A DNA stretch of 64,000 nucleotides from CAMDHY01 sp046156265. Its GTDB lineage: Bacteria; Pseudomonadota; Alphaproteobacteria; Rhizobiales; Segnochrobactraceae. Made by a program: the position numbers and the translations under genes. How positions within the stretch are numbered: position 1 is the first letter of the stretch; every line of letters begins with the position of its first letter. Where the stretch lies: positions 62,001 to 126,000 of the forward strand of contig NZ_JAWDIR010000022.1 in assembly GCF_046156265.1 (NCBI RefSeq). Direction: 5' to 3'. This document shows, piece by piece, positions 34,284 through 43,361 of this stretch. The notes beneath the pieces were generated by a model. That model searched no databases. It was not told where the DNA came from and saw only the letters and a list, made by a program, of their open reading frames with translations.

Positions 34284-35495
34284 TTGATCCGCATCCTGTC
34301 GATCTTCGGGACCAGACCCGAGGCCCTGAAGATGGCTCCGGTTGTGTCGGCGCTCGCCGCCGAGCCAGCCGTCCATTCGATCGTCTGCGTCACCGGCCAG
34401 CATCGACAGATGCTCGACCAGGTGCTGACGCTATTCGACATCCGCCCCGACCACGACCTCGCCCTGATGGCGGCGGGGCAGACGCTGTCTGACCTGACGG
34501 CCCGCACGCTGACGGCCCTCGATCCCGTCATCCTCGCCGAGGAGCCGGACTGCATCCTCGTGCACGGCGACACGACGACGGCAATGGCCGCGGCCGTCGC
34601 CGCCTTCCATCGCCGCATCTCGATCGGCCACGTCGAGGCGGGGCTGCGCACCCGTGACCTCTCCCAGCCGTGGCCGGAGGAGTTCAACCGCCGCGTCGTC
34701 GACGTCGTCGCCGGCCTCCTCTTCGCGCCCACCGCCACCGCGAAGGCGAACCTCGAGGCGGAGAGCGTCGCCGGGCGGATCCTGGTCACCGGCAACACCG
34801 TCATCGACGCGCTGCAGGAAACGGTGCGCCGGCTCGACGCCGACCCCGCCCTGCGTGCCGGGCTCGACGCCCGCTTCGCCTTCCTGCGGCCGGGGCACCG
34901 GCTGCTGCTCGTCACCGGGCATCGGCGGGAGAACTTCGGGGCCGGCTTCGAGGGCATCTGCACGGCGCTCGCGACGCTCGCCCGCCGCACCGACCTCGAC
35001 ATCGTCTACCCCGTCCACCTCAATCCGAACGTCCACGGGCCGGTAACGGCGGCGCTGTCGGGCTTTTCCAACGTCCACCTGATCGAGCCGCTCGACTACC
35101 TGCCCTTCGTCCACCTGATGCGGCGGGCCGACGTGGTGCTCACCGATTCCGGCGGCGTGCAGGAGGAGGCGCCCTCGCTCGGCCGGCCGGTGCTGGTGAT
35201 GCGCGAGGTGACGGAGCGGCCGGAAGCGCTCGCCGCCGGCACCGTGCGCCTCGTCGGCACCGATCCCGACCGCATCGTCGCCGAGGTCACCCGCCTGCTC
35301 GACGACGCGGCCTGGCGCGAGCGTTTCGCGCGCGCCGTCAACCCGTACGGCGACGGCCGGGCGGCCGGGCGCATCGTCGCCGGCCTGCTCGGCCGGCCGG
35401 TCGACGAATTCCGCCCACACTCCGCCATCGACGGGTCTGCCGCGGCAGATCCGCACGCACGGCCGACCGCGGCCGCACAGGAACAGCCTCGATGA
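34284..35495 (+). CDS. wecB: UDP-N-acetylglucosamine 2-epimerase (non-hydrolysing)
   Basis: Interconverts UDP-GlcNAc and UDP-ManNAc in the cytoplasm. The 403-residue protein has ILSIFGTRPEALKMAPVV at the N terminus, VHGDTTTA, GHVEAGLRT, HRRENFG and SDSGG-type TDSGGVQEEAPSLG, all family signatures. It begins with TTG. Its stop overlaps the start of the BcsB-like gene (ATGA), so the sugar nucleotide supply is translationally coupled to the export machinery. In E. coli WecB supplies UDP-ManNAc for the NfrB-made glycan, the closest functional parallel. The last 25 residues are a low-complexity tail. Confidence 0.94.
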   Translation: MIRILSIFGTRPEALKMAPVVSALAAEPAVHSIVCVTGQHRQMLDQVLTLFDIRPDHDLALMAAGQTLSDLTARTLTALDPVILAEEPDCILVHGDTTTAMAAAVAAFHRRISIGHVEAGLRTRDLSQPWPEEFNRRVVDVVAGLLFAPTATAKANLEAESVAGRILVTGNTVIDALQETVRRLDADPALRAGLDARFAFLRPGHRLLLVTGHRRENFGAGFEGICTALATLARRTDLDIVYPVHLNPNVHGPVTAALSGFSNVHLIEPLDYLPFVHLMRRADVVLTDSGGVQEEAPSLGRPVLVMREVTERPEALAAGTVRLVGTDPDRIVAEVTRLLDDAAWRERFARAVNPYGDGRAAGRIVAGLLGRPVDEFRPHSAIDGSAAADPHARPTAAAQEQPR

Positions 35496-37795
35496 TCTCC
35501 GTCTCTCCGCTCCGCCGCGACCGCGCCGCTCGGCCGGGCGCGCTGCCAGCCATCATCCTCGCCGCGATTCTGGCGACCGCCGGCCCCGTCGCGGCGCAGG
35601 ACGCATCCGGTGGCGACGCCACGGCGGCGGCGCTGGCGGCCCTCCTCGACGACCGCGAGGTGACACGCTCCGTGACACTGCGCGAGCTCGGCTTCGACCG
35701 GCCGGACGTGCTTGCCTCCCTCGACGCCCGGCGCGAGATCTACCTGCCGGTGCCGGCCGGCATTCCGATCGAGGAGGCCACCCTCGACTTCGACGCGCGC
35801 TATCTGCGGGCCGTGCCCGGGCGCTCGACGCTGCTCATGTCGCTCGACGGCTTCCCGGTCTCGGCCCGCGCCTTCACCAACGACGCCGGCGACGCGTCGC
35901 TGCGCGTCGGCGTCGACGGCGAGGCGCGCCCGAGCGGCTTCGTGCAGCTCGGCCTCGCGTGGTCGTCGCAGGTCTCGGTCGACGCCTGCGAGGACGAGCG
36001 GCAGATCGCCAATGCGCTGGCGATCGGCCCCGACACGCGCTTCACCTACGCCTTCGATGGCGGTGCCGTCCGCGACGTCGCCACCGCCTGGACGGCCTTG
36101 CCGGCCCGCCCGGTCGTTCTCGTCGCCGGCCGCGCCCTTGCGGAGCGCTCCTACGATGCGGCCTGGCGCATCGGCGTCGCGCTGGCGCGCGCCGGCAAGC
36201 GGCCGATCTTCGCGGCGCTGCCGGCCAAGGGCGACACGGTCGACCTCGCCGGCGTCACCGTACCGGCGGCGCTCAGGGCGATCCCGTCCTATGCGGCGCT
36301 CGCCAATGGCGGCAGCCGCGTGCTCGCCAGCGACGCGGAGGCGGGAGCCTTCCTGACGCTCGCTGCCGGGGGGCTCAGGGCGGACGTCGTGGTCTCCGAC
36401 GCCGCGCTGTCCGCCGCCACCTCAACGGCGCTCGACGCGCTCGCGGCCGAGATCGCCAGCCAGGCCCCCGCCGCGGCGCAGACGCTGGCCGACTGGCGCA
36501 CGGGCCCGGCGAACGCGGCGGCGACGCCGGGCGCCGCCGATGCCATCCGTGTCGCCGGCCTCGCCGGCCTGCCGGTCATCGCGGTGGCTCCCGAAGCCGG
36601 CGCACAGGCGGCCGGCCTGTTCACGCAGCTGTGGCACCGCATCGTGCTGACCCGCAGCGTCGTGGCGCGCGTCGCCGAGCCGGCGCTGCCCGCCGCCGAC
36701 ATCCTGCCGCTCAGCGACCTCGGCGGCACGCCGGGCTCGATCGAGGTGCTGGCGCGCGGCGACTGGACGGCGACCTTCGGCCTCGGCGCCATCGCCCGAG
36801 CCGGCCGCGTGCCGGACCAGCTCGTCGTCGACGTCGCCGCAGCGCCGGGTGCCACCGCCACCGCGCCGGTCGCGACCGTCTACCTGAATGACGTGCTGCT
36901 CGGCGCGAAGATGCTGACGGCCGACGGACGCCCCGAGCGCATCAGCGGCCGCATCCCGAGCTATGCGCTGGCCGCCACCAACGTGCTGCGCGTCACCTTC
37001 CAGCGCCAGCCGGGCGGCGAGCACTGCCGGGAGACGCCGCAGGCCTATCCGGCGGCGGTTCTGCCGACGAGCCACGTGCAGCTCGGCGCCGTCGCCGCCT
37101 CCGACGACTTCGTCGGCATGATCGCCCGCTATGCCGGCGGCGCCGAGGTGATCGTGCCCGCGGCTGCGCTGGCCGATGCCACCGCCACCCTGCCGACGCT
37201 CGCCGGCATCGCCGAGGCGGTGGGGATCGCCGCCGACAAGGCGACCCTCGTCGTCGCCTCCGGCACCATCCCGGTTGCGCCGACGCAGTCCTTCCTGTCG
37301 CTCGGGGCGACCGTCGCCGGCGTCAGCGGCCAGGCGCGCGCCGAAGCGGGGCGGCTTGTCGTCGACAACAATGCCGGCGCCGCCATCCTCGACATCTCCG
37401 GCCTCGACGACATCGGCGTCGTCGATGTCGTCAAGGCCGGCGAGCGCCACGGCATCGCCTACGCCACCGTCGGCCAGCGGGCGCCGATCCTCGAAAAGCC
37501 GATCCGCCTCGGGCGGGGCGACGTCGCCGTCGTCGGCGCCACCGGCGTGCTCGCGGAAGTGAGCGGCAACCGCACGCTGGAGATCGGCGGCTCGCAGTCC
37601 GGGCTGCTGCCCGGCGCCACCGACATCAGCGCCTGGCTGCCAGCCGAGTTCCAGCCCATCGTGCGGGCGCTGCCGAGCGGAACACCGATGGGCTGGGCGG
37701 TGCCGATCGCCACCATCGCCGTGCTGCTGTTCGTGCTGCTCTTGATCCGCGCGGCGGTCGCCCGGCGCAAGGCCCGCAAGGCCCAGCAGGGCTGA
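35492..37795 (+). CDS. BcsB-like periplasmic polysaccharide-synthase subunit
   Basis: Protein of 767 residues resembling the cellulose synthase subunit BcsB: N-terminal signal peptide (about 1-37, ending GPVAAQ), then two copies of a carbohydrate-binding plus ferredoxin-like module, and one C-terminal membrane helix (about 735-755) with a basic tail. Family features are SVTLRELGF, the vNg-like LLMSLDGFPVSA, DACEDERQIANAL, and in the second repeat IPLxDLG-like LPLSDLGG and NVLRVTFQRQPGGEHC. BcsB guides the nascent glucan through the periplasm next to BcsA. Here the partner is an NfrB-like synthase, not BcsA, so cellulose is unlikely. The gene overlaps wecB and is followed by the synthase after 18 nt. 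Confidence 0.78.
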   Translation: MISVSPLRRDRAARPGALPAIILAAILATAGPVAAQDASGGDATAAALAALLDDREVTRSVTLRELGFDRPDVLASLDARREIYLPVPAGIPIEEATLDFDARYLRAVPGRSTLLMSLDGFPVSARAFTNDAGDASLRVGVDGEARPSGFVQLGLAWSSQVSVDACEDERQIANALAIGPDTRFTYAFDGGAVRDVATAWTALPARPVVLVAGRALAERSYDAAWRIGVALARAGKRPIFAALPAKGDTVDLAGVTVPAALRAIPSYAALANGGSRVLASDAEAGAFLTLAAGGLRADVVVSDAALSAATSTALDALAAEIASQAPAAAQTLADWRTGPANAAATPGAADAIRVAGLAGLPVIAVAPEAGAQAAGLFTQLWHRIVLTRSVVARVAEPALPAADILPLSDLGGTPGSIEVLARGDWTATFGLGAIARAGRVPDQLVVDVAAAPGATATAPVATVYLNDVLLGAKMLTADGRPERISGRIPSYALAATNVLRVTFQRQPGGEHCRETPQAYPAAVLPTSHVQLGAVAASDDFVGMIARYAGGAEVIVPAAALADATATLPTLAGIAEAVGIAADKATLVVASGTIPVAPTQSFLSLGATVAGVSGQARAEAGRLVVDNNAGAAILDISGLDDIGVVDVVKAGERHGIAYATVGQRAPILEKPIRLGRGDVAVVGATGVLAEVSGNRTLEIGGSQSGLLPGATDISAWLPAEFQPIVRALPSGTPMGWAVPIATIAVLLFVLLLIRAAVARRKARKAQQG

Positions 37796-37813
37796 GGAAC
37801 CGGACCGCCCGCC

Positions 37814-39925
37814 GTGGAGCTCTTCTGGCCCTATCTGATCGCCGAGTACCAGATCTGGCTGGAACGGGCGGCGCTGCTCGTCGCGGTGCTGATCCTGATC
37901 TCGTCGATCGATGACCTGTTCATCGACGCGTGGTTCTGGACGCGGGAGACGTGGCGGAAGCTGACGGTGAAGCGGAAGTACAAGCCGCTCACCTCGGAAC
38001 AACTGCGCGCCCGCGCCGAGCAGCCGATGGCGATCATGGTGCCGGCCTGGCTCGAATCCGACGTCATCGCCGCCATGCTGGAAAGCATGGTGTCGGTGCT
38101 CGAATACCGGAACTACGTCGTCTTCGTCGGCACCTACGTCAACGACCCCGCGACGATCGGCGAGGTCGACCGCATGCTGCGGCGCTTCAAGCAGGTCGTG
38201 CGGGTCGAGGTGCCCCACCCCGGCCCGACCTGCAAGGCCGACTGCCTGAACTGGATCGTCCAGGCGATCCTGCACCACGAGAAGCGCACCGGCATCCACT
38301 TCGCCGGCATGGTGCTGCACGACAGCGAGGACGTGCTGCACCCGCTCGAGCTGAAGTTCTTCAACTACCTCTTGCCGCGCAAGGACCTCATCCAGATCCC
38401 CGTCGTCTCGCTCGACCGCGACTGGTTCGAGATGGTTGCCGGCACCTACATGGACGAGTTCGCCGAGTGGCACGCCAAGGACCTCGTCGTGCGCGAGAGC
38501 CTCGCCGGCGTGGTGCCGTCGGCCGGCGTCGGCACCTGCTTCTCGCGGCGCGCCCTGATGACGCTCGCCGCCGAGACCGACAACCAGCCCTTCAACACCG
38601 ACACGCTGACCGAGGACTACGACATCGGCGAGCGGCTCTCGCGCGCCGGCATGACCTCGATCTTCGCGCGCTTCCCGGTGGAGTTCTCGACGCGGCGGCG
38701 GCTCCTGTTCAATTTCGGACCGGAGCGCGAGGTGCGTATCCGCATGCCGCTCTGCGTGCGCGAGTATTTCCCGAACTCCTTCCGCGCCGCCTATCGCCAG
38801 AAGGCGCGCTGGACGGTCGGCATCGGCCTGCAGAGCTGGCAGCAGATCGGCTGGACGGGGTCGCTCGCGGCCCGCTACCTCTTGTTCCGCGACCGCAAGG
38901 GCATCTTCACCCAGTTCATCAACATCGCCGGCTACCTGATCGCCTTCAATCTCGTCGCCTTCTACTTCCTGGCGGTGGCGGGCGTCTGGTTCATCCGCTT
39001 CCCGCCGCTGTTCGAGCCCGACAGCATCTTCGCCTGGCTGCTCGTGGCGAACGCCGTGGCGCTGGCCTTGCGGGCCGTTCAGCGCTTCTACTTCGTGGCC
39101 CGCATCTACGGCTGGGAGCACGGGCTGCTGTCGCTCCCGCGGATGATCGTCGCGAACTTCGTGAACTTCATGGCGGCTGCGCGGGCGTGGAAGCTGTTCA
39201 TCGGCCATCTCCTGTTCGGCACGCGCATCGCCTGGGACAAGACCGCCCACGACTTCCCCTCCGAGGAGGTGCTGGAGAAGCGGCGGCGGCGGCTCGGCGA
39301 ACTGCTCACCTCGTGGCAGGTGGTGGACGAGGGCCGGCTGTCGGCGGCGCTCAAGCAACAGAGCGAGCGGGATCTGCCGCTCGGCCGCATCCTCGTCATC
39401 AACGGCTGGCTCGACGAGGAGACGCTCGCCGAGGCGATCGCCGTGCAGTCCGGGCTCGGGCGAATGGCGCTGACGGCGGATGACCTGCGCACCCATGCCG
39501 CCGACCTGCCGCTGGACGCCGCCGTTCGCTACCGCGTGCTGGCCGTGGGTCGGAACGAGGAGGGGCGGACGATCCTCGCCACCGCCTCGCCGCTGCAGGC
39601 GGAGGACCTGCGGGAACTGGTGACCATGCTCGGTGCCGAGCCGATCCAGGTGATCGCCCGCGAGAGCGAGGTCGCCGCCGGCCTGCGCGTCCTGCGCGGC
39701 GCCGAGACGGCCCTGGATGACGTCGCCACGGGCCGCGCCATTCCGCTCCTCGGTGACGTCCTCATCGAAAACCGGCTCATCGACCGCGCCGCCTTCGACA
39801 AGGCGATGGCGCTCTACCGCCCGGAGGAGCACGGCCGCATCGGCGATTTCCTGGTGCAATCCGGCGTTCTCTCGGCGGCCAACCTCGCCAAGGCCCTGTC
39901 GCTGCAGCAGCGCGCCGCCGCCTGA
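37814..39925 (+). CDS. NfrB-like processive glycosyltransferase with MshEN c-di-GMP-binding domain
   Basis: Inner-membrane GT2-family synthase of 703 residues. One N-terminal helix (about 15-35) precedes the catalytic domain, with acidic HDSEDVLHPLEL (D170), TEDYD (E267-D268) and the processive QxxRW motif QKARW (329-333). Three hydrophobic segments follow to about 470. The C terminus carries MshEN-type motifs: 24-residue units at 493-516 and 522-545 with the 5-residue spacer SERDL, and a second, looser pair at 645-668 and 675-698. In E. coli NfrB the MshEN domain binds c-di-GMP and activates a ManNAc-polymer pathway used by phage N4. The GTG start lies 18 nt after the BcsB-like stop. Confidence 0.85.
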   Translation: MELFWPYLIAEYQIWLERAALLVAVLILISSIDDLFIDAWFWTRETWRKLTVKRKYKPLTSEQLRARAEQPMAIMVPAWLESDVIAAMLESMVSVLEYRNYVVFVGTYVNDPATIGEVDRMLRRFKQVVRVEVPHPGPTCKADCLNWIVQAILHHEKRTGIHFAGMVLHDSEDVLHPLELKFFNYLLPRKDLIQIPVVSLDRDWFEMVAGTYMDEFAEWHAKDLVVRESLAGVVPSAGVGTCFSRRALMTLAAETDNQPFNTDTLTEDYDIGERLSRAGMTSIFARFPVEFSTRRRLLFNFGPEREVRIRMPLCVREYFPNSFRAAYRQKARWTVGIGLQSWQQIGWTGSLAARYLLFRDRKGIFTQFINIAGYLIAFNLVAFYFLAVAGVWFIRFPPLFEPDSIFAWLLVANAVALALRAVQRFYFVARIYGWEHGLLSLPRMIVANFVNFMAAARAWKLFIGHLLFGTRIAWDKTAHDFPSEEVLEKRRRRLGELLTSWQVVDEGRLSAALKQQSERDLPLGRILVINGWLDEETLAEAIAVQSGLGRMALTADDLRTHAADLPLDAAVRYRVLAVGRNEEGRTILATASPLQAEDLRELVTMLGAEPIQVIARESEVAAGLRVLRGAETALDDVATGRAIPLLGDVLIENRLIDRAAFDKAMALYRPEEHGRIGDFLVQSGVLSAANLAKALSLQQRAAA

Positions 39926-40096
39926 GCGTTCGAAGGGCGATTCCCGCGGAGATTTTATTCGCGGCGCGATTCACGCCGGGCTCGGCTAAACGCGACGAAT
40001 CAGTGAGAATCGGCCGGAAGGCGGCGGCTCGAACAACAAACACGACGAGCCGACCGGATGCCGCGACAGGGCGGCCCTCGCGTCGAAGGATTGGGG

Positions 40097-42406
40097 ATGG
40101 TGCGGGCGTTGTTCGGCGGGCGCGCAGCGTCCCCGCCACGACGGGCTCGACGGATTCGGATTCCGTCGACCTCTCTCCTGCTCGCGCTCGCGCTGGCGAT
40201 GCCGCTCGGCGCCGGCGCCCAGGAGACGATCGAGCTGCCGCTGTCCGGCCCGCCGCTCGCACTCGCCACCCGCGCCTATGAGGCCGTCGCCGCCGGCGAT
40301 TTCACCACCGCCGTCTCGCTGCTGCGCGAGGCGCTCCGCCAGCGGCCGGATTCCGAGCAGCTGCGCGTGCAGCTCGTCGATGCGCTGATCGCCGCCGACG
40401 ACCTCGCCGCCGCCACCGCCGAGGCGCGCATCGCCGATGCCGGCGACCCGCGCATCGCCGAGCGGCTGGCGACCATCCGCGAACGGCTCGCTTTCCGGGC
40501 CGACCGGCGATCGTGGGACAGCCTCGACTATCGCGACGCCATCGGCGGCGCGCCGTCGACGACCGATCCGGCCTTCGTCGAGGCCGACGCCGCCTTCAAG
40601 GCACTCGCCGCCGGGCGGGCGTCGGTGGCGGTGGAGCGCGCCCGCGCCGCCGTCCGCCTCGCCCCCGACCGGCGCGAGTACCGGCTGCTGCTCGCCGACG
40701 CGCTCTCCGCGGCCGGCCGCAGGGCCGAGGCGGAGACGGTGCTGTCGGCCCTGATCGCCGCGCGGCCGGACGCGGCGCTGTTGACGCAACGCGGCTACCT
40801 CCGCCAGGCGCTCGGCAAGCCCGCCGCCGCAGCCGACGATTTCGCCGCCGCGCTGCGGCTCCTGCCGGCGGGATCGCCCGAGGCGTGGACGCTGCGGCTG
40901 GCGCTGGCCGAAGCAGCCCTCGCCGCGGGGCGCACCAGCGAGGCGGAGACGATCCTGACCGAGCTGCTCTCGCGCCGCCCGACGGTCGCGCTGTTCACCC
41001 AGCGCGGCAATCTGCGTCTGCAGCGCGGCGATGCCGCCGGCGCGCTCGCGGATTTCCAGGCGGCGCTGCGACTCGGCCCGACGCGGCCGGGCGAGGCGCG
41101 CACGCTCAGGCTCGCCGCTGTCGATGCCGCGATGTCGGCCGAGCAGCCGCAGTTGGCGCTCGACCTGCTGGAGCCGCTTTCCGGCGAAAACAGCTACGCC
41201 GTCGCCTCGCGCGCCGGCTTCGCGCTGCTGGCCCTCGATCGGAAGGAAGAGGCCCTCGCCGCCTTCGAGACCGCCCGCCACCTCGCCCCCGGCGCGACTG
41301 AACGGACGCTCGCCACCCGCACCGTCATCGCCCTGATGAGCGAGCTCGGGCGGCGGGAGGAGGCGCGCGCGCTGCTGACCGATGCGCTCGCCGACGGCTC
41401 GCTCGCCGGTGCCTCCGACCTCGACATCGCCTATCTCGCGAGCGGCGTCGGCGACGATGAACTCGCACTGCCCTACTACGAGAAGGCTGAGGCTGCCGGC
41501 GAGCTCAAGGGCCGCGCCTATCTCGACGCCGCCTATGCCGCCAAGCGGCGGTTCCGCAACGCGGAGGCGGTGGAGTTCTTCAAGGCGGGCATCGACGCGG
41601 CGGACGCCGGGGAGATCGAGCTCGATCCGCAGTACAAGTTCGGCCTGCGCCGCGAGGTGGCGGACATCACCCGCACCTGGGGTGCCTACCTGACGGTCAC
41701 CTACGGCGCCGTCGGGGTGGCGCCGAGCTCGACGACGGCGCCGACGCCGAGCGGCGGGCGCAACGTCGGCCAGATCGGTGCCGAGGTCTACTGGCGGCCG
41801 CCGGAGATCGGCTACCGCAACGGCGCGCTGGTCGAGGTGTTCGCCCGCGCCTTCCAGACGATCTACGACGAGCGCGGCGGCCAGACCGGGCCGGAGACGC
41901 TGCAGGGCCTCGTCGGCGTGCGCTGGAAGCCCTTTTCCGACTGGAACCTGATCTTCGAGGGCGCCCGCCTCGTGAAGCTCGGCTCGGCCTCGCGCGAGGA
42001 CTGGCTGGCCCGCGCCGCCTTCTCGGCCGGACAGGGCACCGACCTCAATGTCGTCGACCCGCACTGGACGACCTGGCAGGTCTACGGCGAGGCCGATCGC
42101 TTCTTCGAGACGGCGCAGAACGTCGCGGTGTTCGAGGGTCGCGTCGGCGAGAGCTTCCGCCTCGATGCGATCAGCGACAAGCTGGTGGCGACGCCGTTCC
42201 TGGCACTCGGCGGCAGCTATGATTCGAGCTTCGCCAATCCCGGCGCGCTCGGCACCGGGCCGGGCTTCGCGCTGCGCTACTGGTTCCGCGAGGACAAGTA
42301 CGCGGCGCCGCGCTCCTATGTGGACATGAACGTGCAGTACCGCTTCAGGCTCGCCGGCGACAACCGCGCCCGCGGCCTGTTCGCCGGCATGACGGTGTCC
42401 TACTGA
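40097..42406 (+). CDS. NfrA-like TPR/beta-barrel outer-membrane protein
   Basis: Predicted outer-membrane exporter of 769 residues. A signal peptide (about 1-41, ending GAGAQ before ETIELP) is followed by a helical TPR region (about 45-470, e.g. AVSLLREALRQRPDSEQL, RAAVRLAPDRREYRLLL). The C-terminal part (about 490-769) resembles the NfrA C-terminal domain, with alternating strands and a terminal aromatic residue (TVSY), typical of outer-membrane barrels. In E. coli NfrA is the phage N4 receptor and partner of NfrB. The ATG at 40097 has AAGGA 6 nt upstream; an ATG 39 nt earlier is the alternative. The gap after the synthase gene is 171 nt. Confidence 0.82.
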   Translation: MVRALFGGRAASPPRRARRIRIPSTSLLLALALAMPLGAGAQETIELPLSGPPLALATRAYEAVAAGDFTTAVSLLREALRQRPDSEQLRVQLVDALIAADDLAAATAEARIADAGDPRIAERLATIRERLAFRADRRSWDSLDYRDAIGGAPSTTDPAFVEADAAFKALAAGRASVAVERARAAVRLAPDRREYRLLLADALSAAGRRAEAETVLSALIAARPDAALLTQRGYLRQALGKPAAAADDFAAALRLLPAGSPEAWTLRLALAEAALAAGRTSEAETILTELLSRRPTVALFTQRGNLRLQRGDAAGALADFQAALRLGPTRPGEARTLRLAAVDAAMSAEQPQLALDLLEPLSGENSYAVASRAGFALLALDRKEEALAAFETARHLAPGATERTLATRTVIALMSELGRREEARALLTDALADGSLAGASDLDIAYLASGVGDDELALPYYEKAEAAGELKGRAYLDAAYAAKRRFRNAEAVEFFKAGIDAADAGEIELDPQYKFGLRREVADITRTWGAYLTVTYGAVGVAPSSTTAPTPSGGRNVGQIGAEVYWRPPEIGYRNGALVEVFARAFQTIYDERGGQTGPETLQGLVGVRWKPFSDWNLIFEGARLVKLGSASREDWLARAAFSAGQGTDLNVVDPHWTTWQVYGEADRFFETAQNVAVFEGRVGESFRLDAISDKLVATPFLALGGSYDSSFANPGALGTGPGFALRYWFREDKYAAPRSYVDMNVQYRFRLAGDNRARGLFAGMTVSY

Positions 42407-42474
42407 GCGGGCCCTCGCGCCGGCTTGTCGCCGGCACGCTCGCCGCCGGCGCTCTCGCCGCCGGGGCCGGCGGC

Positions 42475-43269
42475 GTGGCGCTGTGGCGGACGCGTGCGCC
42501 GGAGGTGCCGCCGCCGCTCGTCGACGGCATCGTCTGGCAGCCGGACAACGCCACCGTCGGCATCGCCGGCCGCTGGGACGAGCTCGGCGCCCACGAGCTC
42601 CTCGTGCAGTGGATCGTCGTCGATGGCCAGTCCTTCGTCGCCGATGCTGGTCTGCCGACCGTACCCGTGCTGCCGGACTGGAGCCGCATCGCCCGCGAGC
42701 CGTGGGCGAGCCAGGTGATACTCGGCCTCGCCGGCCGCTTCGGCGAGCGCGAGGCGCGCGCCGACATCGCCGAGCTCGCAAAGCTGTCGTGGCGCCTCGC
42801 CTATCTGCCGACGCCCCTCAACATCACCGGCTGGTACTTCCCCGTCGAGGTCGACCCGACCTGGCAGGAGGCGCCGCGCCTCGCCGAACTCCTCGCGCCG
42901 CTGCCGCGGCCCCTGTGGATCAGCGTCTACGACAGCGCCAATGTCGGCGCCGCGACCCTCGCCGACTGGCTCGCGGGCTGGCTGCCCGCCGACATCGGCG
43001 TGTTCTTCCAGGACGGGGTGGGCGTCCACGCCCGCACGCCGACGGTGGCGCGGGAATACGCCGATGCGCTGGCCGAGAGGCTCGGGCGGGAACGGCTGCG
43101 CGTCATCGTCGAGGCCTTCCGCCCGCACACCGAGGGCGGCTTCCGCGCCGCCGTCGCCGCGGAGATCGCCCCGCAGATCGCGGCGCTCAAAGGCTATCCG
43201 CTCTACCTCTTCGATGGTCCGCACTATGTCGACGACGGGCTGGTGGAGGCGCTGGGGAACCGCGCGTGA
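42475..43269 (+). CDS. DUF4434-like TIM-barrel protein (YbcH-like context)
   Basis: Protein of at least 264 residues resembling the DUF4434 family of glycosidase-like barrels: DGIVWQPDNA, ITGWYFPVEVDPTWQEAPRL, PLWISVYDS and DIGVFFQDGVGVHARTP. E. coli carries ybcH beside nfrA, which this may match in function; enzymatic activity is unproven. The first ATG/GTG/TTG in frame is the GTG used here, but the same frame reads back into RRLVAGTLAAGALAAGAGG, a typical signal/anchor, down to a CTG at 42403 overlapping the nfrA-like stop (CTGA). A CTG start, giving 24 more residues and a membrane or periplasmic location, is therefore plausible. Confidence 0.7.
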   Translation: MALWRTRAPEVPPPLVDGIVWQPDNATVGIAGRWDELGAHELLVQWIVVDGQSFVADAGLPTVPVLPDWSRIAREPWASQVILGLAGRFGEREARADIAELAKLSWRLAYLPTPLNITGWYFPVEVDPTWQEAPRLAELLAPLPRPLWISVYDSANVGAATLADWLAGWLPADIGVFFQDGVGVHARTPTVAREYADALAERLGRERLRVIVEAFRPHTEGGFRAAVAAEIAPQIAALKGYPLYLFDGPHYVDDGLVEALGNRA

Positions 43270-43341
43270 TGAACCGCGCCGCCCCTTCCCGCAGGAGGCG
43301 ACTACTCCGTTGCCTGAGCTGGGTCCACTCGCAAACGCTCC

Positions 43342-43361
43342 CCGCCGGGTAAAGCCGGCGG
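43342..43361. terminator. Hairpin between convergent genes
   Basis: CCGCCGG (43342-43348) and CCGGCGG (43355-43361) form a 7-bp stem with loop GTAAAG, directly beside the ferric-reductase-like stop. It could end both the exopolysaccharide and the reductase transcripts; there is no T run. Confidence 0.45.

Noticed and set aside
36422..39859. Very long open frame (over 1,100 codons) on the minus strand opposite the BcsB-like and NfrB-like genes
   Set aside because: It is a GC-skew shadow: His/Arg/Gly-rich, no ribosome-binding site or domain, and fully antisense to two well-supported genes.
34284..39925. Cellulose synthesis operon (bcsAB)
   Set aside because: The synthase lacks a PilZ domain and has MshEN motifs instead. 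WecB and an NfrA-like barrel flank it, and no bcsZ or bcsC is present.
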